Notes: generated by a model from the sequence alone, not told the origin. DNA of 64,000 bases from Sphingobium soli (GCF_020782245.1 NZ_JAJGNP010000008.1:62001-126000); one strand, 5' to 3'. Positions 1 to 8,909 are shown, numbered from the stretch's first letter. Numbers and translations are program-made.

Positions 1-668
1 CCGGGCTGCTCGTCGGTATCGATCAGCATGTCGCCACCACGCCCGGAGACAGTCACGGGGGTGATTTCGCGCACGAACGCACCCGACGCAATCGCGTCAC
101 TGGCGCGGGAGAGCGACCGGATCGCATAGTCATCCTGCTCGGCGCGGCTGAACTGATAGTCGCGCACGGCTTCTTCGGCAAAGACGCCCATCGCCTTGCC
201 CGGTTCATAGGCGTCCTCCAGCCCGTCCATCATCATCGTGTCGATGATGCGGTCATGGCCGATGCGCGCGCCGGCCCGATGCTTGGGCAGCGCATAAGGC
301 GCGTTGGTCATGCTTTCCATGCCGCCCGCCACGATGATGTCCGCCGCGCCGGCCGCCAGCGCCTCATGCGCCATGATCGCGGCCTGCATGCCCGATCCGC
401 ACATCTTGTTGACGGTGGTGGCCTCCGTATTGAGGCCAAGGCCAGCGCCGAGCGCCGCCTGGCGCGCGGGCGCCTGACCCAGGCCAGCGGGAAGGACGCA
501 GCCCATATAGATGCGATCGACGGCATCGGCAGGGAGCTTGGCGCGCTCGATCGCTGCCTTGACCGCGGCCGCGCCGAGATCGGTTGCCTTCAAGGGTGAC
601 AGCGCGCCCTGAAAACCGCCCATGGGGGTGCGGGCATAGCCGGCGATGACGATGGGATCCTGTGCCAT
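1..668 (-). CDS. Acetyl-CoA acetyltransferase (thiolase), 3' part cut by window edge
   Basis: Reading leftwards from the ATG at 668 gives a protein beginning MAQDPIVIAGYARTPMGG that stays open to the window edge, so about 222 residues of a family usually near 390 are visible. The thiolase nucleophile block NKMCGSGMQA puts the acyl-accepting cysteine at residue 90, as in biosynthetic thiolases, and the following AGGMESMTNAPY block is also typical. Family role: reversible condensation or cleavage of acetoacetyl-CoA in the cytoplasm, in fatty-acid, ketone-body or polyhydroxybutyrate metabolism. The C-terminal catalytic His and Cys lie outside the window, so the sub-family (AtoB, PhaA or FadA-like) cannot be decided. 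It diverges from a TetR regulator that probably controls it. Confidence 0.9.
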   Translation of the reverse strand, partial: MAQDPIVIAGYARTPMGGFQGALSPLKATDLGAAAVKAAIERAKLPADAVDRIYMGCVLPAGLGQAPARQAALGAGLGLNTEATTVNKMCGSGMQAAIMAHEALAAGAADIIVAGGMESMTNAPYALPKHRAGARIGHDRIIDTMMMDGLEDAYEPGKAMGVFAEEAVRDYQFSRAEQDDYAIRSLSRASDAIASGAFVREITPVTVSGRGGDMLIDTDEQP

Positions 669-710
669 TTTGCGTCCTCTTCCTGCGCGACGTCGGTCGA
701 GACGTCGATA

Positions 711-730
711 AATCTACTGGTGAGTATATT
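711..730. promoter_or_regulatory. Candidate TetR operator between thiolase and tetR
   Basis: The core TACT-GGTG-AGTA is an inverted repeat with four-base arms. The next flanking base does not pair, but the AAT/ATT beyond it does, giving a 20-bp near-palindrome with one mismatched pair. It lies in the 119-bp gap between the divergent thiolase and TetR genes, where TetR autoregulatory operators usually sit. Binding by the neighbouring regulator is inferred from position only. Confidence 0.45.
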
Positions 731-787
731 GCTTATTCATGCGTTTTTTGTCAAGCTGAAGGGCGGAGACGAGACGTGCAGATAGAC

Positions 788-1429
788 ATGGACAACAGGC
801 CCGCTTCCCCGTTTCGGACAAGGGCGGAAAAGGCGCAGGAGCGTGCGCAAAAGCGGGACGCCGTCCTGACGGCGGCCGTCCGCATGTTCAATGCGCGGGG
901 GTATCATGCGACATCGCTGGATGATGTCGCGGCGTCATTGGGGATCAGCAAGCCCACCATCTACCATTATCTCGGCAATAAGGAGCAGGTGTTGATCGAA
1001 TGCGTGACGCGCGGGCTGGAGCCGCTGCGGGCCGCAGCCGATCAGGCGCGCAGCGAGGAAGGGCGGGGCATTGATAGGTTGCGGCGCTTCTTGATCGCTT
1101 ATGCGCGTACGAACATGGATGATTTTGGCCGGTGCATGGTGCGGACGGGCGATGAACTGCTTTCGCCACCAAGCGCAGCGGAAATCCGTGCGCGCAAAAG
1201 CGAGATCGACAGGACGCTGCGCGCCCTGATCGCCGATGGCATCGCGGACGGATCAATCGCGCCGGTGGACGTCAAGATGAGCGCCTTTGCCATTGCCGGC
1301 GCGCTCAACTGGCCGGCGCGCTGGCACGATCCCAACGGACCGTCCAGCGCGGAAGAAATTGCCGCCGCGCTGGTCGATACGCTGATCGGCGGCTTGGCGC
1401 CGCGCCCCTGCGCCCCGATCAGGGGATGA
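788..1429 (+). CDS. TetR/AcrR family transcriptional regulator
   Basis: A 213-residue regulator with the usual TetR layout: an N-terminal helix-turn-helix at about residues 41-61 (ATSLDDVAASLGISKPTIYH, followed by YLGNKEQV) and a helical ligand-binding C-terminal half. The open frame extends upstream to 662, but that would overlap the divergent thiolase start and code for a Cys-rich non-homologous leader. The ATG at 788 gives a normal TetR N-terminus. By position it likely represses itself and the thiolase gene, perhaps responding to an acyl-CoA. The ligand is not readable from sequence. Confidence 0.88.
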   Translation: MDNRPASPFRTRAEKAQERAQKRDAVLTAAVRMFNARGYHATSLDDVAASLGISKPTIYHYLGNKEQVLIECVTRGLEPLRAAADQARSEEGRGIDRLRRFLIAYARTNMDDFGRCMVRTGDELLSPPSAAEIRARKSEIDRTLRALIADGIADGSIAPVDVKMSAFAIAGALNWPARWHDPNGPSSAEEIAAALVDTLIGGLAPRPCAPIRG

Positions 1430-1438
1430 AGACCGCGC

Positions 1439-2752
1439 CTATTTCTTCACCCTGACGGCATAGACCTGGTTGCTGCCGTCCATGTTGGAGCGGAAGATCA
1501 TCCATGCGCCATCGGGCGTGAAGGTGATATTGGGTTCCAACCGATAGTCATGGCGCGCCATATCGACGATCTTTTCCGCGTCGAACGTGCCGGGCGCGAC
1601 GAGATCGGCCGCATTGTCGGCATGAATGCCCGCCACGTCGGGAATGTCTTTGGGTGTGAAGAGATAGAGATATTTTCCGTCGGGCGCATGGGCGACCATT
1701 TCGCTGTCACCGCCATCGCCGGAGAAATGTTGCAGATCGGGCGCCTGATTATAATGGACCGACCACATATTGCGGTCGACATGATACCAGCGGCGATGGC
1801 CGGTCGCGAGTTCATAGCCCGCGAGCCAGAACACCTCCCCGCGCGGCGTCTGCAGATCGTACCAGATCCATTTTCCGTCCGGCGAGAAAAATTCGTGGCC
1901 GGCGATTTCCATGTTCATGAAACGTTTGTGGACAAGTTGCTTGCCCGTGCCATCGGTGCGGATGGTCCAGATGCGATCGACCTTGTGCCAGGGACCTTCG
2001 TGGCAATACATGATAAGGCCGGGATCGGTGGGCGAGAATTGGACATGGTTGAGCCAGTCGGTCGAGGCGACCACCACCTTCCGCTCGCCGGTGCGAATGT
2101 CGATGGTGAAGATCTCCATCGGAATCTTCGCCTCCAGCCGTTCATTGAGGCGCACTTCCTTCGCTTCGGCGAACGTCAGCGGCTGGCCGTCGGGGCCGGT
2201 GGCGGCGTAGTTGGCCTGGCCGAACTGCTGCTTGATTTCCGGTTCGCCACCCTTCTTCGTGCCATCGGGCTGAAGCGGCTTGTCGCTCGCCGCCCATTGG
2301 CCAAGCAGCAAGGTTTCGTCAGCATTGATCGAGCCGATCGAGCCCTTTGCCACGGTCGCGATGCGCCGCGTCTTGCCGCTGTCGATGTCGGCGGCGAAAA
2401 TGGTCGTCGCCCCGCCTGCATCGTCGCGACGGTGGCCGGCATAATAGGCCGTGCGCGTCCGGCGGCCGGTAAAGAGCAGTTGCAGGTCGCGCCCCTTGAC
2501 CAGCGGCGTCACGCTCCAGTCGGCCAGCGTCACGACGCTGATGCCATCGGGCGTCGAGATGACCATCTTGTCGCCCTGGGGCGTATAGCTGTTCTGGTGG
2601 AAATAGAGGCTGGCCGCGCCGCCAGGCGCATCGGTGATCTGGACGATCTCATGCCCGGTGGTGGCGTCGGTCCACTGTTTCACCGGCTTGGCCACCGCAG
2701 CGCCGGTCCAGGCGAGCGCCGCCAGCGCGAGGAGCGAGATGCCGCTTTTCAT
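1439..2752 (-). CDS. Secreted oligogalacturonate lyase-like protein (PL22)
   Basis: A 437-residue protein with a Sec signal peptide (MKSGISLLALAALAWTGAAVA) and a beta-propeller body. Blocks such as HVQFSPTDPGLIMYCHEGPW, followed by HKVDRIW, and SVHYNQAPDLQHFSGDGG are characteristic of oligogalacturonate lyase (PL22). Family enzymes split unsaturated digalacturonate into 5-keto-4-deoxyuronate, the last depolymerising step of pectin breakdown. Known enzymes are mostly cytoplasmic, so the clear signal peptide is notable and suggests periplasmic action. The start at 2752 is chosen over an upstream ATG at 2863 because it restores the signal peptide and has AAGGA just before it. It is the last gene of the pectin operon, 14 bp after the PL26-like gene. 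Confidence 0.85.
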   Translation of the reverse strand: MKSGISLLALAALAWTGAAVAKPVKQWTDATTGHEIVQITDAPGGAASLYFHQNSYTPQGDKMVISTPDGISVVTLADWSVTPLVKGRDLQLLFTGRRTRTAYYAGHRRDDAGGATTIFAADIDSGKTRRIATVAKGSIGSINADETLLLGQWAASDKPLQPDGTKKGGEPEIKQQFGQANYAATGPDGQPLTFAEAKEVRLNERLEAKIPMEIFTIDIRTGERKVVVASTDWLNHVQFSPTDPGLIMYCHEGPWHKVDRIWTIRTDGTGKQLVHKRFMNMEIAGHEFFSPDGKWIWYDLQTPRGEVFWLAGYELATGHRRWYHVDRNMWSVHYNQAPDLQHFSGDGGDSEMVAHAPDGKYLYLFTPKDIPDVAGIHADNAADLVAPGTFDAEKIVDMARHDYRLEPNITFTPDGAWMIFRSNMDGSNQVYAVRVKK

Positions 2753-2766
2753 GGAGATATCCTTCT

Positions 2767-5457
2767 TCAGCCTTGGGCCGGCAGCGCATCGGGGATGAGC
2801 GCCAGATTTTCGATCGCCGCCAGCCCCCATTGGGCCGCGGCATTGGTGGAGACATGGGGCCATTCGACCGTGGGGCCAAGGATTTGCGGTCCTTGCAGCG
2901 TCACGCGCGGATCGCCATGCGACAGGCCAAGGCCCGCTTCGCCCGAGAAAAACTCCTCCCAGGCGCGGCGCGCCATCGCTGGATCGCGCGTCTCATGCGC
3001 CAGATAGGCGGTCAGGCGAGAATGACCTTCACGCAGATTGCGGCCGCGATAAGGGAAGGGGAATTTCGCCTCCCATTGCGCGCGCGGGGCGTTGAACCAA
3101 CGGCAATAGTCAAGCCAGGCCGTGCGGTAGGCAGGCACATCAAGCAGGTCGAGCAGTTCGGCATTGAGTTCGAGCGCGCCGAACACGGCATTGAGATGCG
3201 ATACCGATATGCTGTCGCCCTTGCCCAGGAAGCGGCCAGTCGACAGGTCGAACGGCGCGGTCCCGGTCAGCCAGCCATATTGCAGGCCGCCGATGCTGGT
3301 CATGCCGGCAAGCAGCCGGTCGCGCCATTTTCGCTCGCCGGTCCGTTCCCACTCGGCAAGCCAGGAGGAAGCGACCGCGCACCAGGTGGTGCCAAAGGTC
3401 ATCTCTATGACGCCGTCGGGCAACGTCTTGCGTTCCGCGCCCGGCACCTTGCGGCCGATTTCGACATGGGCGAGCGTCTGGTCGGACAGTAGCAGGTCGC
3501 GCATCAGGTCCCCGACCCGTTCGTCGCCGGTCAGATAATAATAGATGCGCCGATAGATCGCGTTGGAAATGCGCGGCTGCTTGCTGCTGTCGCTCCAATG
3601 CTGGACGCCATGACGCGTGCCCAATCCCTTGAAGCGGCCGAGATGATAGACGTCGACCTCGCCCGTATGGCGGGTCATCGCCTCGGCGAAGCGGAACAGG
3701 CCCGCATCGCCGGTGCGCAGGACGCTCAGCCACAGCCACAGGTCGGGCGACAATTCGCTATTGTCCCAGGCAAAGCCGCCAATGTCGTAGCGCCACTGGT
3801 GCCGGTCAGCGTCATAGGTGTGCATGACGTCGCCATGATTCCAGAAGCCATACCAGCGGCGACGATCAACCTCTGCTTCGTAGAAGGCGGCGAGATTGGT
3901 GATCTGGTCCTCGATCCGCGCCTTCATCGGCGTCGATCGGTCGGGCAGCGCCCAGGGACCAAAGACATTCGCGGCATGGATGCGCTGCGGTTCGACCATC
4001 AGTTGCGGTGGCACGGCGTTGGCCTGCGCCATGGCGGCGAGCCGATCAGCGCCAGGCGTGGCGGCGCAGGCCCAGAGCGTCAGTTCGCTGGTGCGGGCAG
4101 TGCCGGTTGCGCTGTCCCAGCCGGGCTCATAATCTTCATAGGTGATGGCGAGCCCTTCATTCTGGGCATCATAACCCTCCATGCCGAGCACGCCGCGATA
4201 GGGGCGCATATCCATGGGACGTGCATCGGGCGACCACAGCCAGAGCGCCAGACGCGCCTCGTCGGATGCGGCATCGCTGATATCGATCTGGGTCGGGTGC
4301 CGCTGCCAGAAATAGCGGGCCGCGAGCGCCACGCCGCCCATCGGCGAGCCGACATAACCAAGCCCAAGCGCGCGGGTCCCGGCCGTGGCGTCGACCCAGG
4401 CATGGCCGGCCTGCGTGCGCTTGACGATGGCGAAACCGTCGGCGCTGAGCTGGCTTAGGCTGAAATCGCTCCACGTCGGGATGCGATCCAGCAGGGGGCG
4501 GACGCTGTCGGCCATCGCGTCCATCGGCACGGCGCGACCCGCGATCTGCGCCGCGCGTGCCGCCTCTCCCGGATCACGGCGCAGACCGGTAAGCGGGCGG
4601 ACGGCTTCGGAAAAGAGATGCCCCTGCGTGGTGGCGAGGCGGACATGGCGGTCATGCGGCGCGCCGGCCATCGGCACGGCGGCGACAAGGCCCAGGCTGC
4701 TGACAAAATCCTTTTCCGGATCGCCGTCGAAGATGAAACTGTGGACGATGCGCAGATGATCGCCGCCGGCATAGGCATAAAGCCGCACGGTGAAGGGCAG
4801 CAGGCTGCGCCCCGCCCCTGCATGAATACCCTCTATCCTGACAACCGCGCGCACCGGGCCTTTTTGTTCGACCGTCACCCGGTCGATCCGGCCGGTCAGC
4901 TGGGTGCGGCGGCCGTTTTCGGGTGCGTCATCAATACTCGCGACGAGCGTGAGCGGCCCCATCACTTTCCGATCGCCCGCCCAGGCACCGGCGATCGCAA
5001 CCGCACCGCTGCGCGGGATCCGCCAGCGTGTCGCGCCGCTGACGATTTCGACCATGTCCGCCTGTTCGCGGACCATGACGCCCGCCTTCGGCGCCGTGGG
5101 CCGGCCGGGTGCGACGTCCAGGGTCGCGGGCTGGTCCATGCCGGCGGGCAGCGCATGCGCCGACCATTTGAGCGACCCGTCGGGCCAGGTGGCGAGCGTC
5201 CAGTGCTGGGACGGGAGCGGCTTGCCGTCGCCGCGCACCGCCAGTGGCGCGCCCGGCTTCACGGCCCCGCGCGGCCAGGGCACGCCGAAGGTCGGGCCAA
5301 GGCTGAGCGTGGGCGCTTCGCCGTCGATCCAACGGACCGGCGTGCTGCGCGGCATCGTCGATGCGGCGCGGGCAGCGGAGGGGATCAGCGCGGCGGCGCT
5401 GCCCATCAGGCTGGCGCGCAGCATGTCGCGGCGGCCGATGGTCAAAATGCTGGTCAT
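2767..5457 (-). CDS. Exo-rhamnogalacturonan lyase-like protein (PcRGLX/YetA family, PL26-like)
   Basis: An 896-residue Tat-exported protein: the N-terminus reads GRRDMLRASLMGSAAALIPS and ends with an Ala-rich cleavage region. The length, the N-terminal beta domain (PVRWIDGEAPTLSLGPTFGV, then PWPRGAVKPG) and the large helical C-terminal part (RRWYGFWNHGDVMHTYD, FAWDNSEL, WSDSSKQPRISNAIYRRIYY) match the PcRGLX/YetA-like family, whose fungal member is the founding PL26 exo-rhamnogalacturonan lyase. That enzyme releases unsaturated galacturonosyl-rhamnose from the rhamnogalacturonan-I backbone by beta-elimination. Periplasmic action is inferred from the Tat signal. A strong GGAGGGG ribosome site precedes the ATG. 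It sits in the operon between the DUF6250-like gene and the PL22 gene. The exact substrate is not proven. Confidence 0.8.
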   Translation of the reverse strand: MTSILTIGRRDMLRASLMGSAAALIPSAARAASTMPRSTPVRWIDGEAPTLSLGPTFGVPWPRGAVKPGAPLAVRGDGKPLPSQHWTLATWPDGSLKWSAHALPAGMDQPATLDVAPGRPTAPKAGVMVREQADMVEIVSGATRWRIPRSGAVAIAGAWAGDRKVMGPLTLVASIDDAPENGRRTQLTGRIDRVTVEQKGPVRAVVRIEGIHAGAGRSLLPFTVRLYAYAGGDHLRIVHSFIFDGDPEKDFVSSLGLVAAVPMAGAPHDRHVRLATTQGHLFSEAVRPLTGLRRDPGEAARAAQIAGRAVPMDAMADSVRPLLDRIPTWSDFSLSQLSADGFAIVKRTQAGHAWVDATAGTRALGLGYVGSPMGGVALAARYFWQRHPTQIDISDAASDEARLALWLWSPDARPMDMRPYRGVLGMEGYDAQNEGLAITYEDYEPGWDSATGTARTSELTLWACAATPGADRLAAMAQANAVPPQLMVEPQRIHAANVFGPWALPDRSTPMKARIEDQITNLAAFYEAEVDRRRWYGFWNHGDVMHTYDADRHQWRYDIGGFAWDNSELSPDLWLWLSVLRTGDAGLFRFAEAMTRHTGEVDVYHLGRFKGLGTRHGVQHWSDSSKQPRISNAIYRRIYYYLTGDERVGDLMRDLLLSDQTLAHVEIGRKVPGAERKTLPDGVIEMTFGTTWCAVASSWLAEWERTGERKWRDRLLAGMTSIGGLQYGWLTGTAPFDLSTGRFLGKGDSISVSHLNAVFGALELNAELLDLLDVPAYRTAWLDYCRWFNAPRAQWEAKFPFPYRGRNLREGHSRLTAYLAHETRDPAMARRAWEEFFSGEAGLGLSHGDPRVTLQGPQILGPTVEWPHVSTNAAAQWGLAAIENLALIPDALPAQG

Positions 5458-5478
5458 TGTCCCCTCCTATGCCGGTCT

Positions 5479-6177
5479 TCAGAGCCGGGTGATCGAGAAT
5501 TTACGTAGCTGGATATGGCTTTGGGTGGTGCGCACGCCAAAATGGCCGCTGCGATAGGGATGCCGGTCCGTCATGGCGAAGAGGGTTTCCCCGTCACGCT
5601 CCACCGCGATATGGGCGCCATCCGCGATCAGACGCAGATGGAACCAGCGATTGGGCGTGAGCATCGCGGCCGGATCGGTCCGATCGTGCACGGGCAGCAG
5701 CGGCCGATCACCGGCGCGGCCGACATAACGACGCATCCGCGTGGTGCTGTTCCGATTGCCGCCGATGCCCACATAATAGGTGCGCAGGCTGTCATAGTCT
5801 TCAAACACGCCGGTGCGGCGGGCGGCGAGCGCCGACCCGCCCGGCACGGCGGGGTCCTGCGCCATCCAGAAGGCGTTGACGTCGCTAACCGCGTCCTGCG
5901 GTCCACCGGCCTGCACCGCGCGCACGTCATAGGCGATCGCGACCGGTCCTTTTAGCGGCTGGCGAAACCAGAGAGTTAGGCCGGCGGGCGTGTCGATGTC
6001 GAGCACGCCCTGCGCGGCAGACACGCGGGCCTGAGGAGACGCGGCTTCCAGTTGCCACTGATCCAGACCGTGGGAGAAATCATCCCGATAGAGCATCTTG
6101 CGGGCAGCGCGCGCCGCGACTGGCGTGGATGCCAGCGCGGCGAGCAGTGTTCGGCGCGAAAGGCCGGTCCCGATCAC
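5479..6177 (-). CDS. DUF6250-like Tat-exported protein of the pectin operon
   Basis: A 232-residue protein with a twin-arginine signal (LSRRTLLAALASTPVAARA) and a single beta-rich, jelly-roll-like domain resembling DUF6250 proteins of polysaccharide loci. Visible blocks are YRDDFSHGLDQWQLE, DVNAFWMAQDP, YYVGIGGNRNSTTRMRRY, TPNRWFHLRLIADGAHIAVE and YRSGHFGVRTTQSHIQLR, the sheet pattern of concanavalin-like glycan-binding or glycan-cleaving folds. It starts at a GTG whose first bases overlap the stop of the upstream TBDR gene (GTGA), so translation is probably coupled. Function is unknown. Its place between receptor and lyase suggests glycan binding or cleavage of a rhamnogalacturonan decoration. 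Confidence 0.75.
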   Translation of the reverse strand: MIGTGLSRRTLLAALASTPVAARAARKMLYRDDFSHGLDQWQLEAASPQARVSAAQGVLDIDTPAGLTLWFRQPLKGPVAIAYDVRAVQAGGPQDAVSDVNAFWMAQDPAVPGGSALAARRTGVFEDYDSLRTYYVGIGGNRNSTTRMRRYVGRAGDRPLLPVHDRTDPAAMLTPNRWFHLRLIADGAHIAVERDGETLFAMTDRHPYRSGHFGVRTTQSHIQLRKFSITRL

Positions 6178-8873
6178 AGTTTCAGGCGGACACCGCCATA
6201 GACACGGCGACCGAAGGTTTCGATGATCGTGCGGCGATAGACGCTGTTCGCATTCTCCTTGCGCGTGGCGTCGAGCAGGTTGACCCCTTCAAGGAAGAAA
6301 GCGACGCCGGGCATCACCGTGATGTTGAGCGACGCGTCGAGCTGGCCATAGGCTTCGCCAAATTCCGGGTTGCCGCCGCGACCGGCGGCGTTGATCAGAT
6401 ATTTGGACCGCCAGTTATAGGCGCCGCGCAGGCTGACCACATCATCTTCATAATAGGCCGACAGATTGTAGCTGTGGCGCGAGAGGCCCTGGAACGGCAG
6501 GGAGTCGCCGGTGAAGCGATCCACGCCTTCATAGCCGCTATCCTTGGAATAGGTGTAGTTGGCGATGACGCCCATCTGCTTGAGCACAGGGACGTCGAGG
6601 AAGTCGAACGCAAGCTGCGCGCCGGCTTCCACGCCGTTGATCGTCACCTTCTGCGTGCCGTTGGTGGGCACGGTGATGGTATAGGTGACGTCCGTCGCCG
6701 GATCCGTATAATCCTCCGTCGTGTTCTGAATGAAGCTGCTGATTTCCTTGCGGAAATAGGTCACCGACGCAAAGCTGGTGCGGTTGATATAATATTCCAG
6801 GCCCGCATCATATTGGCGCGCGCGGAAGGGCTGGAGCCCCGGATTGCCGCGCGATCCGGTGAGGCCCACCACATCCAGCGTGAAGCGCGGCGCAAGCTGC
6901 TGCGGCAGCGGGCGCGCCATGACTTCGGTCGCCGTGACGCGCGCCATCAGCTTGTTGGGAATAAGCTCCGCCTTCATATTGAGCGAGGGCAGGAATTCGG
7001 TGTTCTTGCTGTCATAGGCGACCGGAGAGACGATGCCGCCCTGGCTCAGATAGCCCGACGTGTCGACCTTGGTATTGACGACGCGCGCGCCGATGACGCC
7101 CGTGACCGGCACCGCGCCGACATCAAAGGCGAAGGCGGCCTGCGCATAGCCGGCCAAGTTCTTTTCACCCACTTCCCACGTGTCAGTGAACACCTGGCAC
7201 GTGCCGCCCGGACGCGTCGGGCAGCCATTGGCTTCGAACGGATCGGGCACGCCGATCGCGTCGGCCACGCCCTGCGTCATGTTGAGCCAGCGGCGATAGC
7301 CGTCGCTAAAGCCCAGATCACCGGTGTGGAAGAAGGGCGCGGTACCCAGCGATGCAAAGCCGACCGCATTGTCGATCTGCTGCTGGACGGCGGGATCGGA
7401 AAACCCGTTGAGCACGGTCGAACGATTGAAGAATTTGCTCGTGACCTTGAGATCGCGAAACTGACCGCCGATCTTGATCGACGTCAGAAAGCCGCCGTCG
7501 GGCTTATATTCCGCGTCCAGCTTGGCCATTTTCTCCGACTGATCGTCATAGCGCGGGCGGCGCAGGACGGTCAGCTGGTTGATCCCCGCACGGGTGGTGG
7601 GATCATTGGGCAGGATGATGTTGGGCGCATTCTGGCCATTGGCATAATCGACGATCAGGCTGTCCATGCCGGTGACGGCGGCGGTCGCGTTGATCTCGTT
7701 ATTATAGGCCTTGGCCTTGGAATAGGAGATTTTCGGCGTCAGCGTCAGATTGCCGGTCGTCCATTCCGCGCCCAGCGCCAGATTATAGGTGGTGCGGCGA
7801 ATGTCGCCCAGAATGTTGCGGTAGGAAACGCCCAGCTGGCTGGTCTGTGCCAGTGCGGGATTATTGGTCATTTCCAGATGCTGGACCGTATTGTCCGGCC
7901 CGATGATGGTGTTTTCAGTATCGACGATGCCGCCGCTGGTGCCGGTTTGCAGATATTGCGAGGTGACGGACTGGTTGGACCGCGTCCAGTTGCCTTCGAA
8001 ATAGGCTTTGAGGTCATCGCTCGGCTGCCATTCCAGGATGCCGTTCAGCGCATAGCGACGGGTTTCCAGGCGGTTGATGACATAGCGGGGAATGTCCGGG
8101 AAGAAATCGCCCATGCCATCGTCGTTAAGGTCATAAAGATCGCCATTGGGGTCGCGCAGCTGGACCCAGCCGGTGGTGCGGGCCTGATGGCTTTCGACAT
8201 TGCGGTTTTCGAACGTGCCCGACACCAGGATGCCGATCGTGCCGTCGGCGAAGGTGTCGCTGCCGATCAGGGCCAGGCGCGGGTCCATATGGTCGCCGAT
8301 ATCGGCATAGATGGCCTGCGCCGATCCGGCGAGATAGGGCTTGCCGCCATTGTCGAACGGACGACGGGTGATGATGCGCACGGTTCCGCCCACGCCGCCT
8401 TCGGTCATGTCGGCAGTGGCGGACTTCACCACTTCCACGCGATTGACGAATTCGGAAGGCAGATCGCGGAAATCGACGTCGCGGCCGCCGCCGACCGTGG
8501 TCGACAGGGCGGTGGTGCCGTTGATTTCGACCCGGTTCAGGCTGGGATCGGCACCACGGATGGTGACGCCCGACCCTTCGCCGTCGGAACGGGTGATCTG
8601 GACGCCGGTGACGCGCTGCAACGCTTCGCCGACATTCTTGTCAGGGAATTTACCGATATCTTCCGCCGAGATCGCGTCCAATACGGTTGGCGAATTGCGC
8701 TTCGCATTGAGCGCGCCCTGAAGGCTGGAGCGGATGCCGGTGACGACGATGTCGGCGACGTCATCATCCTGGGTGGCTTGAGGGGCGACATCCTGTGCAG
8801 CGACGGCAAGCGGCGCAACCGCCGCCAGAGCCGCATAAGAAATCGTAGCAAGTTTCACATAACGCAACCGCAC
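6174..8873 (-). CDS. TonB-dependent receptor of the pectin/rhamnogalacturonan operon
   Basis: An 899-residue outer-membrane receptor. After the signal peptide comes the TonB-box-like DIVVTGIRSSLQ stretch, then a plug domain (DAISAEDIGKFPDKNVGEAL, then QRVTGVQITR, VTIRGADPSLNRVEING) and a 22-strand-type barrel ending in the aromatic-rich YGGVRLKL terminus. There is no N-terminal STN signalling domain. It starts at GTG 8873, preceded at seven bases by AGGGAGG; the nearby ATG is out of frame. It is the first gene of a four-gene operon with three pectin-related exported proteins, so it likely imports rhamnogalacturonan or galacturonate oligosaccharides using TonB energy. There is no SusD-like partner. 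Confidence 0.93.
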   Translation of the reverse strand: MRLRYVKLATISYAALAAVAPLAVAAQDVAPQATQDDDVADIVVTGIRSSLQGALNAKRNSPTVLDAISAEDIGKFPDKNVGEALQRVTGVQITRSDGEGSGVTIRGADPSLNRVEINGTTALSTTVGGGRDVDFRDLPSEFVNRVEVVKSATADMTEGGVGGTVRIITRRPFDNGGKPYLAGSAQAIYADIGDHMDPRLALIGSDTFADGTIGILVSGTFENRNVESHQARTTGWVQLRDPNGDLYDLNDDGMGDFFPDIPRYVINRLETRRYALNGILEWQPSDDLKAYFEGNWTRSNQSVTSQYLQTGTSGGIVDTENTIIGPDNTVQHLEMTNNPALAQTSQLGVSYRNILGDIRRTTYNLALGAEWTTGNLTLTPKISYSKAKAYNNEINATAAVTGMDSLIVDYANGQNAPNIILPNDPTTRAGINQLTVLRRPRYDDQSEKMAKLDAEYKPDGGFLTSIKIGGQFRDLKVTSKFFNRSTVLNGFSDPAVQQQIDNAVGFASLGTAPFFHTGDLGFSDGYRRWLNMTQGVADAIGVPDPFEANGCPTRPGGTCQVFTDTWEVGEKNLAGYAQAAFAFDVGAVPVTGVIGARVVNTKVDTSGYLSQGGIVSPVAYDSKNTEFLPSLNMKAELIPNKLMARVTATEVMARPLPQQLAPRFTLDVVGLTGSRGNPGLQPFRARQYDAGLEYYINRTSFASVTYFRKEISSFIQNTTEDYTDPATDVTYTITVPTNGTQKVTINGVEAGAQLAFDFLDVPVLKQMGVIANYTYSKDSGYEGVDRFTGDSLPFQGLSRHSYNLSAYYEDDVVSLRGAYNWRSKYLINAAGRGGNPEFGEAYGQLDASLNITVMPGVAFFLEGVNLLDATRKENANSVYRRTIIETFGRRVYGGVRLKL

Positions 8874-8890
8874 CAGTCATCCTCCCTTTT

Positions 8891-8909
8891 CCAATATTCC
8901 ACATATTGG
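8891..8909. promoter_or_regulatory. Candidate operator of the pectin operon (CCAATAT inverted repeat)
   Basis: A perfect 7-bp inverted repeat, CCAATAT and ATATTGG, separated by five bases, 18 bp upstream of the receptor start. It lies downstream of the likely -10 region, the usual place for a repressor site. The ATTGG half-sites recall operators of UxuR/ExuR-type GntR regulators of uronate genes. No such regulator gene is in this window. Confidence 0.45.

Noticed and set aside
1550-3007. 485-codon plus-strand frame opposite the PL22 and PL26-like genes
   Set aside because: Antisense shadow; both real genes on the minus strand have export signals, ribosome sites and family motifs.
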